Shown: one piece after another, positions 44,892 through 56,839 of the stretch
How the letters are laid out: every line of letters begins with the position of its first letter
Numbering within the stretch: the stretch's first letter is position 1
Translations under genes and position numbers: made by a program
Notes under the pieces: generated by a model
Database searches by the model: none
Seen by the model: the letters and a program-made list of their open reading frames with translations, nothing else
What the model was told of the DNA's origin: nothing
NCBI GenBank assembly: GCA_021234155.1
Contig: JAJEKV010000017.1
Span: 9,429,525 to 9,493,524 of the forward strand
From: Isoetes taiwanensis
Lineage: Eukaryota > Streptophyta > Lycopodiopsida > Isoetales > Isoetaceae
Direction of reading: 5' to 3'
DNA length: 64,000 nucleotides

Positions 44892-45023
44892 TCCCCTCGG
44901 TGTTATGGCCCAGGAAATGGCCTCGTGGTCATGTGGCCAGGAAATTCCTCGACCACATAACGACCTCGGAATTTCCTGGCCACATGGCCACTCGGCCATT
45001 TCCTGGCCCATAACACCTCGGGA
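44892..45023. repeat. 132-bp foldback (inverted repeat)
   Basis: Left arm 44892-44948 (ctcggtgttatggcccagga onward) and right arm 44966-45023 (its complement, ending cataacacctcgggа-like sequence) pair along about 55 bp with few mismatches around a 17-bp loop. Within each arm the phrase tggccaggaaat recurs, so arms are internally duplicated. The short frame on the minus strand is a consequence of this repeat. Confidence 0.85.
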
Positions 45024-46339
45024 GAGAACATTATCTAGCCCATAAAATATTTGAATATTTAAGCCCACCAATCATTATTGCGTCTTCATCGTCCGATTTT
45101 CTATTCATGTACAAATTCATTTACATAGATTCAATGTTGGCCATCATAGAAATCTATATGGATCTTGCGTCTAAAGATGATAGCTCCAAAGATAAACTAA
45201 TTAGCATAGCAAGAGCTCATACAAAAGCATGATAAAGATTTAATTATCGAAGAGGACAATAATATAGGATGGATGAAGGAGAGGAATTGTACGACGTGGA
45301 TGGACGTAACTGCAAAAAGGAAGAAATCCTCACTAGTAAATGGACAATAAAATCATAAGTTGGGATATCAAAAGAGTGAAGTCTTATGGAGTGAAAGAAT
45401 AGATTAACTCTAGCCATTGCTAGAAGTAAACGAGACATTCAATGTCTATAGGAACATAGATGAGAAAAGAAGAAGTAAAGCCCATTTGACATGGTGTGCA
45501 TGGGTTTGCCTCCCTTGCAACTTTGTTCTAGTATATTGTGATGAGAATTGTGTAGGATGTTATTTGTTGACAAACTTGGTTCTGATATCCATAAAATATC
45601 ATAATCTAGGGTTCAAAATTTCTAGCCCTAAATTTGAAGAATCTATCATTCTAGCAGCTAGGTACTATCTATTCAAGTGATAGAACATGCCAAACTAGTA
45701 GAAACATGCCAACAAACTCGATCTTGAAGCTTTTTTCATGAAAATTTGACATCTTGAACTCTAAAAGTGACAAACCTACGCAAGACTACACATTGCGTCT
45801 ACGACATTCCCATAAGTCTATTTGGCATGGTGTGCATAGGTTCTAGTCCCTTTTTGGTTAATAGCTTATGTTTTAAATCAAGAACAAGTGGTAAGTAACA
45901 AGGAACGATAGTTGGGAGTCTATTAGCTGACTTATTTTGCCCTAAAAAGACATCTATAACCCTAAGAAGTGGTCAGACCCTGTAATCTATCACTTCACCA
46001 AAATGTTAAAAGCTACACCTTACACTTACAAATGGTACAATTACAAGCTAGAATTAGCATACTTAAATAAAACCTAGCACGATACAATTTATAATTAGGA
46101 AAAGTTACAATTACACAACAACTAGCACAATTAGAATTATGCCAAATTAGAACTCGATTACCACAGCTACAGCTTATCCATACTAGACTAATCTTGCACA
46201 TTGCAGTAATTACAACTTATACTTAACATAAGTACAATTAGGGCCAAATTACAAGCAAATATTATGACAATTTATAGTTAGTACAACTTACAAGTAGTCC
46301 AATTTATAAATTACAAAATTGTGTCCTAATCGCTTGCTT

Positions 46340-46341
<2 letters not shown>
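45024..46341. other. AT-rich, no gene recognised
   Basis: Nothing interpretable apart from repeated acaatta/ttacaa words at 46010-46320 that look like decayed simple sequence. Confidence 0.5.
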
Positions 46342-46376
<35 letters not shown>

Positions 46377-47580
46377 AAGGACGACAATCTATTATCAAGG
46401 AATATCAAAATACATACATGGGACCTGTGACATGGGACTCAAAACCTAGAGGATGAGATGGTCCACTAAGCAAAACCACCCAAACACAGTACATAATCAT
46501 ACTCCTTGTGCCACCTTGAGGCGTTTAATGGCCTCATCACAACCGACATGTTCTGCAACATCAGGATGATCATCAACAGACATCAAGTTATCATGCCACT
46601 GAACAGAACGAGGCAGAATAGCCTCGTGAGATGACATAATCGACTTCTTCCTCGCTGCCTTCTTCCAATTGACCTGTTGCCATGACTCTTTAGCACACTG
46701 AAGATTAGGACCATCAGCCATAACAACCTCAGAAACATGAGAAGCAACAACGGGGAGAGTGGTAGGAACTATAGCTGCAGTTGACAGTGCTAAGGACGAC
46801 ACCATTGGAACTGTGTGTAGAGCATCTTCCATAGCTGATGAATGCAAGACAACTGGCAAAGGTTGATCATGAATAGATGAAGAAATAACAGTAGGAGCTT
46901 GAACCTGAGAAGAATGTTGAACAGATGCCTGAGATGCACGAGCACCTCGACGAAAGCTAGCAAAAGCCTCCTTATCAGGAAACAAAGGGGCTAATTCTGG
47001 ACCATTCAGAAGCTTAAGATCCAACTTCTTATACCAAGGCCCGCTCTTCACAACTACACAATCTGGTAAAGGCGAGTCCACAAGCATAGAAACACAAATC
47101 CTTGGACCATTCATGATGGAGTGTGAGATATGAACCCCAAGTCCCATTGCAATTGCAACTAGAAATTGATGAGCCATTAGATCAGGAGGAAGATTAGGTA
47201 ACGAGAACCAGCAAGGCATCTTTAATGCACGAACTGTATCTGGTGTAAAGCCAGGAGAGTAATACTGGTACATTATATATTCCCCACTAAGTGGATCAAT
47301 CCCTCTTGATACCAAAGAGTCCACTGCATCACTACTTTCAAACATAATGAGAACAAAGTTTTTTGCCAACAACTTGATGGACTGGAAAGGAGGAAGTTGA
47401 AGGCGTCTCAGAAGCCGAGACAACCAAATACGGAACCGTGAAAAATCTAAATAGTCACCAGTAAAATACCCAAGAACTGCACAAGAAGATAAGTTCTCAG
47501 CACACTTAATATGAGCTTGATGGTCCACCTCAACCACAGGAATACCAGAAGCTTGAACTTTTTTTTAACCTCTTAGTCCA
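46342..47580 (-). mobile_element. L1-type LINE retrocopy: ORF1 followed directly by poly(A)
   Basis: On the minus strand the ORF1 frame (47537-46497) is followed by a UTR of only about 120 nt and a 34-nt A tract (T run 46342-46375). No ORF2 (endonuclease/RT) lies between them. It therefore represents either an internally deleted LINE or retrotransposition of a shortened transcript by L1 machinery. Confidence 0.65.
46497..47537 (-). CDS. DUF4283-type ORF1/gag-like protein of an L1 LINE
   Basis: 346 uninterrupted codons. The N-terminal 190 residues match the layout of the DUF4283 domain: CAVLGYFTGDYLDF, FRIWLSRLLRRLQLPPFQSI, LAKNFVLIMFESSDAVDSLV, then ALKMPCWFSLPNLPPDLMAH and FLVAIAMGLGVHI. 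These proteins are the RNA-binding ORF1 or a captured derivative in plant L1-like elements. The C-terminal half is a Ser/Ala/Val-rich linker and a basic segment (QQVNWKKAARKKSIM). No zinc knuckle is visible, although many relatives carry one. The frame is intact but lies in a copy without ORF2, so it is probably not mobile on its own. The upstream start could lie further 5', since the codon before is not clearly a natural start. Confidence 0.65.
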   Translation of the reverse strand: MVEVDHQAHIKCAENLSSCAVLGYFTGDYLDFSRFRIWLSRLLRRLQLPPFQSIKLLAKNFVLIMFESSDAVDSLVSRGIDPLSGEYIMYQYYSPGFTPDTVRALKMPCWFSLPNLPPDLMAHQFLVAIAMGLGVHISHSIMNGPRICVSMLVDSPLPDCVVVKSGPWYKKLDLKLLNGPELAPLFPDKEAFASFRRGARASQASVQHSSQVQAPTVISSSIHDQPLPVVLHSSAMEDALHTVPMVSSLALSTAAIVPTTLPVVASHVSEVVMADGPNLQCAKESWQQVNWKKAARKKSIMSSHEAILPRSVQWHDNLMSVDDHPDVAEHVGCDEAIKRLKVAQGV

Positions 47581-48869
47581 AATGTCTTTGAGCGTCATTG
47601 TGAATCATCTTGCATGGATAATGCAAGGGTGGTTCTCTTCAAAGAAGCTATATTGGTTTGTTCTTGACTGCTTCTTGTATGACCTTAATGTTGTTGGTGT
47701 CACTGATGGTTTTGAAGTCTTGCATTATCTTTGTAAATAATTGATTGCCCTCCTCAACAACATATTAGTACATTGCTGGAAATGCTGAATCAATTGTGAT
47801 CCTTGACAATTGCTTAGGATTTGGTCCATGCATGGTGTCCTTCTTGGACGCAATTGGTTCTGATGGTGCAATTGAGCTTCTGCTTTACTAACATGCCTCA
47901 TTTGGTGAATTTTATCCTATGTCTTTGGTACCTAACAATGTACTCGCCCCATTGCCTCTTGTACTACTTATATACCTTCCTTCTTTTAATAGTCAATGTC
48001 ATTTTGTGATGAGATGGCTTAGGTCCCTTGAAGAAGACTTTGACTTTGTCAGCTCCTTATACATGAATATGGTAGCACTGGGTCCTCTTCTACCTTCTCC
48101 TCTTCAATGTCTGTTTGAAGTTCTTTTGTTGTCGGTATAAGTCTTTGTGTTTTTGGGCATCTTAGGAATCTTGGACTAGGGTGGTGACACATCCTTCTCT
48201 TACTCCTCATCTCCACGGGTGACCTCCTCTACACAGTTTCTTGCTCTCCTGGCTCCCAAGTGGTGGTTGCCTGGAATCTATATACTTCTTCAGTTTGGGC
48301 TCATCATCATCTTTTATCTTATTCTTCTCGTCCGCCTTCCTCTATTGTCTTGCCTTCTCCTCTTTTAGATCCTCTTTTGTGACGTTCAAGTGTAGGTCCA
48401 TGTCTTCTTTGCTTTGGAGGGATGGAACATCTTCAGTTCAACATTTTGCATGTTGCTCTCTCTCCTTGCTGCTACACATGCTGGCGTCTTGGGTTTTTTG
48501 TCAACGGCCTTCTTGGTCTTGTTCTCCTTCCATGTTGAACAACATGGACATGGATGTGAGGCGGCTCCTTTGGACTTCTCCAAGCAGTCTGCTTGGTCCT
48601 CTCATCACCTTGGCATCTTTGGCGACGGTCTCCTTCGAAATCTTGACTGTGTTGATGGCCGACTACATCTGATACAGGCACTTTTGGGTCAACCTCACAG
48701 GTTGTATGAACTTGAGAAATTTATCTAGATACCACCTTAAATAGCAAAAGGCTCGAGGATACAATTTGAGAAGCTCTAAATAATAGAGGACACTCTTATC
48801 GAGGTTTAACGGCCATATTTCTTACTTGTGAGTGCATTTATAACTACGATGGGGCTAACAATCAATGTA

Positions 48870-48870
<1 letters not shown>
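47581..48870. other. Unassigned decayed coding region
   Basis: The minus strand has coding-like stretches (QLFTKIMQDFKTISDTNNIK near 47720 and a Lys/Arg-rich segment near 48400-48580), but I recognise no family and no frame is continuous. Overlapping plus-strand frames of about 100-143 codons are T-rich shadows. Confidence 0.4.
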
Positions 48871-49014
<144 letters not shown>

Positions 49015-50100
49015 CCCCTATCCATTATTACTCATTCTTAGCCCTTGATGCAAAGAATATTCTTTCGCCTATTCCCTCTCCCGCACTCTCCATCGTTAGT
49101 TAAGACCTTGATGGGTCAAACTAAAATTCCATGTCACCATATGATTTCCTTACAATTGGAGCAAAGTCAATATACAAGTCATAGCACTGCCATAACCAAA
49201 CATATCCATCCCTATGCCCACATATCCAAACCATAGCTCCAAACCACCAGAATTCAAGATACTGAATGCGGCCATGCAAGAAGAAACCACCAATAACAGA
49301 ATTTTCTATAATAGGACTAAGGAAATGAACCACCTCCACCGCCATAGCAGAAGCATCAAGCAATAACTAGACACTGCCATAGCAGAAGCAACAAACAATA
49401 ACTAGAGCAAGCTCATAAAGGATTACAAGGCATAAGAACCCTTCACAGCTTCGCAAAAGAGTTACGACTTTGTAAGCAAAAAATTGAACTGTGCAAGAAA
49501 ATATAGGGAGCTTGAACAAATGACCAAATGACAGATCTATGACTCACTACACAAGATCCATGCGGCTTTATTTCCACAAGAATAGGCCTTCAATCTTCAC
49601 CCTCCACACACAAAAAAAAAGGGGGCATCTCCAAGATACATAAGATACAAAGACAAGAACATATCGCTTGCCAGCAACACAGACTCATGGAGTTGAATCC
49701 CTGCTGCTTAGGGATTAGGTAGTACCAAATAATTCGATCATTTGATCAGAATCAGACATTCTAGTGATTTCAATGGACCATGCGAACCCTGTAGGAAGAA
49801 ATGCATCGTTTTACAAGATATGGCCTACAAGATATGTTGCTGCCTTCAATTCCTGCAATGCCATCTGTAGCCCTAATCGGCCCAAATCTACCCTAATCAA
49901 TCGAGCATCACGACCTACTTGAACAAACCTTCTCCTGTTCAAAATTGCATTTCCACCGTCATCATTATACTCAAGAAGCTACAAATACAGCCTAATAACC
50001 ATTGACAACCTTATGTAGTACCATACATTTTCTACAAGTGCAAAACCTTATCTATCTATCCATCCATCCTATTATTTAAGTACCTTTCAAGATTTTCCTA
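49015..50100. other. No gene recognised
   Basis: Short frames only; no domain, no clear repeat boundary. Confidence 0.5.
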
Positions 50101-50104
50101 TTTT

Positions 50105-50575
50105 ATTTGTGCCAAATATTGGTCATTTTTGTGCCATTTTCTATTCAAGCTTCATATTGAGTGATTTCTCGTCCAACTTTTTGTTTGTAACAATGGGTTC
50201 ATGAACAACTTATGCAAAATTAGTAGAAAGTTTCTTTTGACTCTATCTTCATAATTAACTTACCCTAACAACTAGATCTAACTTGCTAATCACCTTCTAA
50301 CGTTGAGAAAAAAATTCTCCCACTTTTCAAGGTCCATACTTGGAATTTAATAGGCTAGTTAGTTACACATCGTAATGACCAGTGCATGGCTCTGATACAT
50401 TGAGATGCTCCCGCATCGTATATGGCAGCCCTCCCTATAGGCCGTAGGACTGCCCCAGTCTAATGGCCATGCTTAAATGGGCCTTTCGTCTAGCTTGTAT
50501 CTGGGATGGCCAAGTAGATAAGTAGAGGACACGAAGATACTTCTCGTCCCTTCCTCTGTGGGCTCCTAAAAAAAA
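50105..50575 (-). mobile_element. Scrambled 1.6-kb LTR relative: LTR end and leader (minus)
   Basis: On the minus strand this segment contains the LTR end (cttcgtgtcctctacttatc, ggccatcccag), the primer-binding-site-like tgtatcagagcc (about 50387-50398), and a leader (agtcaaaagaaactttctac, then gaccaatatttgg). The same order is found on the plus strand at 22040-22560. Confidence 0.65.
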
Positions 50576-50599
50576 AACTAAAGTTATGGATGTTCTATG

Positions 50600-51060
50600 A
50601 TGATGCTTGATCATTGTTTGCACCTCTTATGTATGAGGGAAGGGGATAGACACCTAGTAGCCATTGTAAATTATGATTCTAGCTTAGACCCAATAATTCC
50701 CAATTATATACGGCCTGTGCATGGGAGCCCGCCTGGCTGTCATCGGGATATACAAGGTAGAACTCAGTTGGACCTTTAATAGGTAGATTCTACCGAGGGC
50801 CAGCATGCTAGGCTCAAGAGTCCACCATTACGTGTGGGTATAATACGAGTCTGATACCTTCTAGTGATGCATTTCCTTGGTGGTTGTTCAATCGAGTATG
50901 GGTGAACGAGTGATCAGCGTCCTCTAGCCACCTATCATTGGCATAATTTATACTATTGGGGTAACCCAACCTGCATCACCATACTAGGCGAGATGCAACC
51001 CTAGAGTGATCCTTGTGGAAGTTGGACATCCAGTTGCATCTTCTTCATATGCGGGCTATT
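50600..51060 (+). mobile_element. Scrambled 1.6-kb LTR relative: LTR middle (plus)
   Basis: This segment matches the middle of the LTR at about 21240-21830 on the plus strand (ggggatagacacctagtagc; agcttagacccaataattcc; ttacgtgtgggtataatacg). It is adjacent to, but inverted relative to, the LTR-end piece at 50105-50575. Confidence 0.6.
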
Positions 51061-52633
51061 TCCAGAGTGATTTGAAAAAAACAAAAGGGGGCACATTCCA
51101 GAGTACTTCTAGGGTATCTTCTTGATCATTTTGAAGCAAAAGTCACCAAGTGTTGGATTATTCATCCACTAAATAGGAAACACGAGCTGAGTTTAGATTG
51201 TCATGAGACATATTTGTTTGACCCTAAATAATGCATTGCGCTGCAATAACAATTTAGCTTAATTTGGAGGAACCATTGATTTGCATGCTTGGTAATTGTG
51301 CTTGGATGAAAAGCCAGTGGCGCAAAGCTGTCATGTATAGGATTACGACTGAATCCATGCTAGGTGCAATGCTCCTTACTTGCTCAGTTGTGACTCAACA
51401 GCAGCTAGACTACCTTGTGTGTCCCCGAGAGCTCGTGACATGGGATGTCTCCTCTCGTTCCGAAGAGGATGAAATGGATAACCTTTGTAGGATAATTCCA
51501 AATGGTTAGGGAGATAAATCCTATGCAAGCAATTTAAATGCAGATTATATGAACCATTATTGGGATCCTTGTATCACAACCTATCAGTTATCAAGCTCAT
51601 ATTTTCTAGTTGTATTAAAGGGAACATATAGCAAATATTCCAAAGGTATTGTAGTATAATTTCTCTAATATATAATATTGATATTTGTTTGATAGTAGAA
51701 TATTAACTCCTTCCAAAACCTTATTTTTTTACAAATTTTAAACTGAGACATAAATATGAAATCACCACTTTGTTTACTTGGTTAGTTCTTGACAAGAACA
51801 AGAAAAAATAAAAGCAGCGACAAACATACAGAACAATTGATATTTCATATCAATATATACAAGTACAATCACTGACTGGGTGCTGCTTTAGATATTCCAT
51901 CTTGGGTATTTATTTATTTTTCTTGCAGATTCAACCTGCATATTCATTCGTTGTAGACTGGTCTTTGGTAGCTATATTTTCTGCAGATTGATCATTATTT
52001 TTACATATCCAATATAATGAATGGCATAATCGAAGGTAGATATGACCTAATCTTGGGAGACTTCGCAAAAAGGAGAGGCCCTTGCTGCGACTGGGCAATA
52101 AGACCAAAGGAAGGAAGGAAGGAAGGACATTTGGCGGTGAATACAAAGGTACCCTGGCTATATTGGCTCATTTTTCTGGAATAGATTTGTGAAGGTCTAT
52201 TAAAGCAAAATAGACTAGGGTAGGGCATGTCTTTGTGCAAGATTAGACCGTTGGTAGGCACCTAAATCGCAACAGATCCTCTTTGGGCTTCAATTTACAA
52301 AGGAGCAATCCAGTTATGAATGTTCCAGCCAGTTCACTTGTGAATGTTGGGAAAAAATTAGTTGAGGGAAGTTGAGTTAAAGTTAAAACATGGGCTATGG
52401 TGACCAAGAAGAAGAGCATTCTTCTATGATGGCAGCCTATGGCACGACTCGTGTTTTATAAGTTTGCTTAGGTATTATTTTATGTTAATTTTTCTCTCTT
52501 TTGTAGTTCCATGTTCGTTGTTGGACTAGTGAATGGTATAGCCAAGACAGGAGCCCTTAGCTCTCTTCTTTGTCTATGTTATTGTTGTTCGCGCTGCTAA
52601 TAAATACCCTAACTGGTAGAGAGTAAGTTTATA
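51061..52633. other. No gene recognised
   Basis: Short frames only. A small ggaa tract lies at 52092-52115. Confidence 0.5.
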
Positions 52634-53031
52634 TTAGTGGTATACAAAAAAACGAAATTTTAGCACGTCTCCAGCACCTTTTTTTAGCGCTTTTTTTACG
52701 TCGCGGGCGAAAAGAAATGAAGGGTGCCGTGCAAGTTGAAGGGTTCATGATGGGCTATGAAGTCGGGATGACAGGTAATGAAGTGCTGGGCGCGAAAAGG
52801 CCGTACAGATCCCATCATGCCAATTATCAAAGAAATGAGTATGATCCTGCCGTCAGCATATAATTCATCCCACAATCCGAGAATTCATTAAGTAGACGAG
52901 ACGTTTGATCTCAAATTCGACCCCTTTTGGTGTATTCTTGAAAAAAACCGATATCTCTGTTTCCTCTTCCCAAAAAGCTATTTCATCTTCTCAGTACACC
53001 CGATTTCTTAAATTACTTTGTTTGTAAGGCC

Positions 53032-54321
53032 ATGGCAAACGAAGTTAAGGAGGTAAGCCCCAGGAATTAGCTTTGAAGACCTGTTTTTTGCTCTGTTATG
53101 AAACTGATTATTTTTTCCTTTTGATTGCAGATGAAAATTGCTCGAACTGAGGCTGAGTTTGTTTCATTGCGAGATTTATGTGGTGCTGGCACAAAGCCGA
53201 AAGAAATTAAGTGGAAAGATGTTTCTCCAGCAGATTGGAATGAGATATGGAAAGCCCCTTTGGTTAAAGGGAAGATTCATGTCAAAATGGTTCGAGAACA
53301 GTATGCCACCAAGCTAAAAGATCTGATTTCCAAGATATATCAAAGGGGCCTCACCAACAATGAGTGTAGGACTCAAAGCTTTTCGTGCCTTTGTGTGGCA
53401 AAACAACATTAAAGCTCGTCTTAATCCGGAGAAATACAAGGTGAATTGGGCACGGTTTTGGCTCCAAAGCTTACAGAGATTCAATGGACAAGAGGTCAAG
53501 AAATGATGGGTCTTATTTCAATAAAAGCATAGAGGCCATTCTGCATGTCATAAACAGCTTGAACGAGCTCAAACAAATTGATGAAATGAACATACTGAAG
53601 AAACAAGAGGATCTGTTGAGGCTCGAAGGTCTTTGTACAAGGTGCCGACAAAAATTGTTACGTCTCTTTGGAAGCTATTGAGGATAAAAACAATCTTGGA
53701 CAGCAATGGAAGCACATATAGAACGTGATGATGACATAAAGAAATGCATCGAGACCCTTAAAAGGGACGAGAAGTTGTTAAGGAAATCTTTGGAGAGGTC
53801 GCTTGCCAAAGTCGTGAGAACCCAAAGATTTTGCACTCCAAAAGGAGATTGAGAAGTGAAGATGGATGTTGCAAGGTATCAAGAGAAAATGGAGTAATGG
53901 CACAAGTGTTGTAAAATGTGCGGTTCATGCAAAGAAAGATGTGAAGTCCAAAAGGCATGTCGAGTAACCATGGGAGAGTACCACATTCCTCTAATGCATG
54001 ACGAGGTATGCAATGTACGTGGTTTGGTGCTTGCTACTGATTATGAAATGCATGTTAAGCTTTCTTGCCAGCACAAGTATCATGTGTATTGCTTTAGTAT
54101 AGTGCTGGAAACTCTGGCATGCATAGTTCCAGAATGTGGTGCAGAAGTGCCTCAAGCACTTTTAAAAGAACTGGGATACAAAGGCGATGCGGCAGAAAGA
54201 GAGAGAGTGAAGAAGATCGATCTTTGAAGAGGAGGATGGTGATGAGGAATTTGAAGAAGATGAGGAAATTGAAGATACAACTCCCAAGAAACGGATAGTA
54301 AAAAAAAACCGGGAAATTTGA
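53032..54321 (+). pseudogene. RING-like, coiled-coil, acidic-tail protein of the TIR element
   Basis: Exon 1 (53032-53052, MANEVKE) ends before GTAAGC. Exon 2 starts at 53131 after ttgattgcag and reads MKIARTEAEFVSLRDLCGAG, then WKDVSPADWNEIWKAP. After a frame change near 53360 it continues LKAFRAFVWQNNIKARLNPE and WARFWLQSLQRF. A helical Lys/Glu-rich region with further frame changes follows. Near 53916-54150 is a Cys/His cluster: CGSCKERC, later LSCQHKYHVYC and CIVPEC. This spacing suits a RING-type zinc finger. The end is acidic (FEEEDGDEEFEEDEE) followed by a basic NLS-like motif (PKKRIVKKNR). The parts suggest a nuclear E3-ligase-like or DNA-associated protein; no known family matched. 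Frameshifts make it inactive as written. Confidence 0.45.
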
Positions 54322-55073
54322 AGATAGTCTTTGGAAGCAAAGAAGTGAGGTAAAATTGATGAAGATTTTTACCTATTAGGAAGGCGGGGAAGAGGACCAT
54401 TGGTACTCGAAGTGCTACAAAAAAAGATGAGAAGATGTGATCTGGTATAATGAATTTATAATTGTTACATGTGTTATTTTTTCTTTTTTGATGATGTTTT
54501 TTTTTTTGGTGTTTCAAAGCCAGTTGATCTTATTGATGTGGACAAGCTCAGTCCGGTCAAGATGACTCACTATGCTTCCTCTTCAAAAGCAAAGAAGAAT
54601 GATGCACCAGATTTGAACATGCGGTTTTGCTAAGGAAGGTAAAGTGTTACTAGGTCTTTGGATAAGTGATGTATTATTTTTTAATCTATTCCTTTTTATC
54701 TTTTATAGTGACAAACAAAGGTTGAGCAGGATTTGGTCCACAAAAAAAACAACAATGAAATGAAGGATGTTAGTCCAAGAAAAGGTTAAAAACCTTTTAA
54801 CAATATATTTGTTTCCTTTTATACTTCTTTCCCTGAAATTGAGTTTTTTTTTGTTTTTGCAGCTGAGGTTGTTTCCACAGATGATGGAAAAGGTGTTAAT
54901 AAGGATGAGGAAGCAACTTCTGAAGAGGATGTGATTCCAAACACTGACATAACACTTGACCAAGTAGGTTGGCTTGCTGAATTGAAGAAGTATGAGGCTC
55001 CTGCTACCAAGCGGATGAATGAGTTTGCTCTTGATTCTTTGAAAGAGGCTTGTTGTTATACCAGCATTAATAT

Positions 55074-56339
55074 TTATGATCTGCTAATGTTATACCTGCA
55101 TAATGCATTTTGTAATGTACTCCACACCTGTGGACGTTTTTGTAATACAAAGAAAGTTTTTGTCCAGAACTCAACCACAAGCTTTTGCTGTTGATTAGTG
55201 AGTTTGTCACATCTGGTTTGTCTCTTAAACATTGACCAGGGACCTTCACCAATTTCTGCTGCTGCTCTTCTATGTACTGCTGTTGTAACATATTTTCTGT
55301 TCAAATTCAAACATTGAGGATAGCCTTCTACGGTTGGTTTTCTCTCGAGGCAACAAAGCATAAACCATTCTTTGAGGGTTCGACCTCGACCACATCGGTT
55401 TTCCTATCATACTTATGTTGAGCCAAAGATTTTCTCAAATTTTCCACTATTGTTGACATTGTTTTCACTTCTTTCAATTTCAATACCTGGTATTCTGGCA
55501 GTCTTTTAGCAGCACCTTCAAGAATGTCTTCCCTGTCTTGTTGTGAAGCATTTGCACATACCTTATTATTATACAATGCTATTTTTTTTTGAAATTTGTT
55601 GTTTTCTTCTCTTGCTTAGTCCACTGCTGGAGACATCTTTCTGTAAGTCTGCTTCTCTTGCTCTTTTCTTTGCTCTTTGTTCTCTCCTTTTCATTGCATG
55701 CAATTTTCTATAGAGTGATTCCTGATCTTCAAACCCATGTTCATGCTGGACCTCAACACCACCTTTAAAACAATTAGCAAACTAGTATTTCAAGACTGTT
55801 TAACATTTAAAAGCAGTTTTCAAGCACTTACCAGAATTTGTAGGTAGATCACAAAATGCTTCAAAACCATCACAGTTTGTTTCAAAATTGGATGTCTTTG
55901 GTGGCTCTGCATCAGTGGTAGCATCACAAACATGAGACTGAGTGTTCAATCGAAAATCCTCTTCACAATTTCCAGTACTTTCACCAAAAACAAGATTCCA
56001 ATTGTCAGTTGGTCCGAATTGACTATTGGCCTCACCTTCATCTGAAAAATGAGGTTAACTTGTTAGCTATCATAATTTGCAAGCAATTGATCAGTAATTC
56101 AAGATATTACCATTATAAGAACTGAAAATAAATTCCCCCTCACTATTTGCAGTTCTTTCGCCAGCAGGAAGAAAAGAATTATCTGCATTCTCCACAACAG
56201 GACAATTTTGAACTGACTGGAGAAAATTATCTGCCAGGCGGGAGTATAAGCATAAAATTTCCTCCGATTGCTGTTCCAAATTCCGGATACTGCTTATGAA
56301 ATCTTTAGCATCAAAAGTGACACTATGCTTGAAGCGCAT
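55074..56339 (-). pseudogene. Convergent gene of the TIR element, possible transposase N-terminal part
   Basis: Exon 1 from the ATG at 56339 (MRFKHSVTFDAKDFISSIRN) ends at 56111. Exon 2 begins after tttttcag near 56041 (EGEANSQFGPTDNWNLVFGE) and ends before GTAAGTGC near 55831. Exon 3 starts near 55764 (VEVQHEHGFEDQESLYRKLH, then KRREQRAKKRAREADLQ) and continues with frame changes into QDREDILEGAAKRLPEYQVL, VHRRAAAEIGEGPWSMFKRQ and QQQKLVVEFWTKTFFVLQKR. The last part recalls the segment preceding the catalytic core in DUF7869-like proteins, but the catalytic core itself is absent. The basic region would suit DNA binding. Assignment is weak. Confidence 0.4.
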
Positions 56340-56730
56340 TGGAGAAATCTTTCCTCCCAATTCATGGTAAATTCGGTAAAAGAAAGCACATCAATTGCGA
56401 AACAAGTATAAAGCTGTGGAAGCCCGCCATTCTATCTCAATTGCCCGCCAATCTTTCAACTGACTCAAAATTGAAGCCATGATTCTCCAGCATCAAATTC
56501 GGGATCGATGAGATGGATTGATGAGATGGCTTGAGGATTCCGGATTGCTGAGATGGCCTGCTGATCAACCGTTCCGGATGATGGGAAGGAAATTGGCGGG
56601 TGATCAGCAACCGTGACGGGCCTTGAAAAATAGGTGACGGGCATGAAGAAATTCGATGAAGGGCAAAAAGCACCACGCCAGCACCAATGTCGCGACATGC
56701 TTTTTTGTGTACCACTAACAAAAAATTACC

Positions 56731-56838
56731 CTAGAACTAGTGCAACACCAGCACAAACCCTACAAGATCGACTCAAGAGCTATAATAGAAGAACAACTCT
56801 ATTGAGAAATGCAATAAGAAATACACATTGTGAGGAGC
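56731..56838 (-). repeat. Remnant of copia 3' LTR
   Basis: About 105 bp (accctagaactagtgcaaca; ccctacaagatcgactcaag; gaacaactctattgagaaat) match the 3' terminal part of the LTR at 63486-63590, with a 14-bp insertion. It starts 12 bp beyond the end of the TIR element. Confidence 0.75.
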
Positions 56839-56839
56839 A

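Larger units (their letters stand above)
52634..56718. mobile_element. 4.1-kb DNA transposon-like element with 18-bp TIRs
   Basis: The left end TTAGTGGTATACAAAAAA (52634-52651) is matched in inverted orientation by TTTTTTGTGTACCACTAA (56701-56718), 17 of 18 positions. Both subterminal 150-bp regions are GC-rich and share words like gtgccgtgc and cgtcacgggc. Inside are two convergent broken genes: a RING-type acidic protein (plus) and a basic/coiled-coil protein (minus). No clean target-site duplication is seen. The superfamily is not assigned. Confidence 0.55.

Noticed and set aside
44874-45071. 65-codon minus-strand frame in the foldback
   Set aside because: It is produced by the inverted repeat and has no coding support.
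48241-48728. Plus-strand frames of 143 and 104 codons
   Set aside because: T-rich shadows overlapping a Lys-rich minus-strand stretch; no recognisable domain in either.
52634-56718. Target-site duplication for the TIR element
   Set aside because: Flanks (ttata on the left, caaaa on the right) do not match, so no duplication is claimed.
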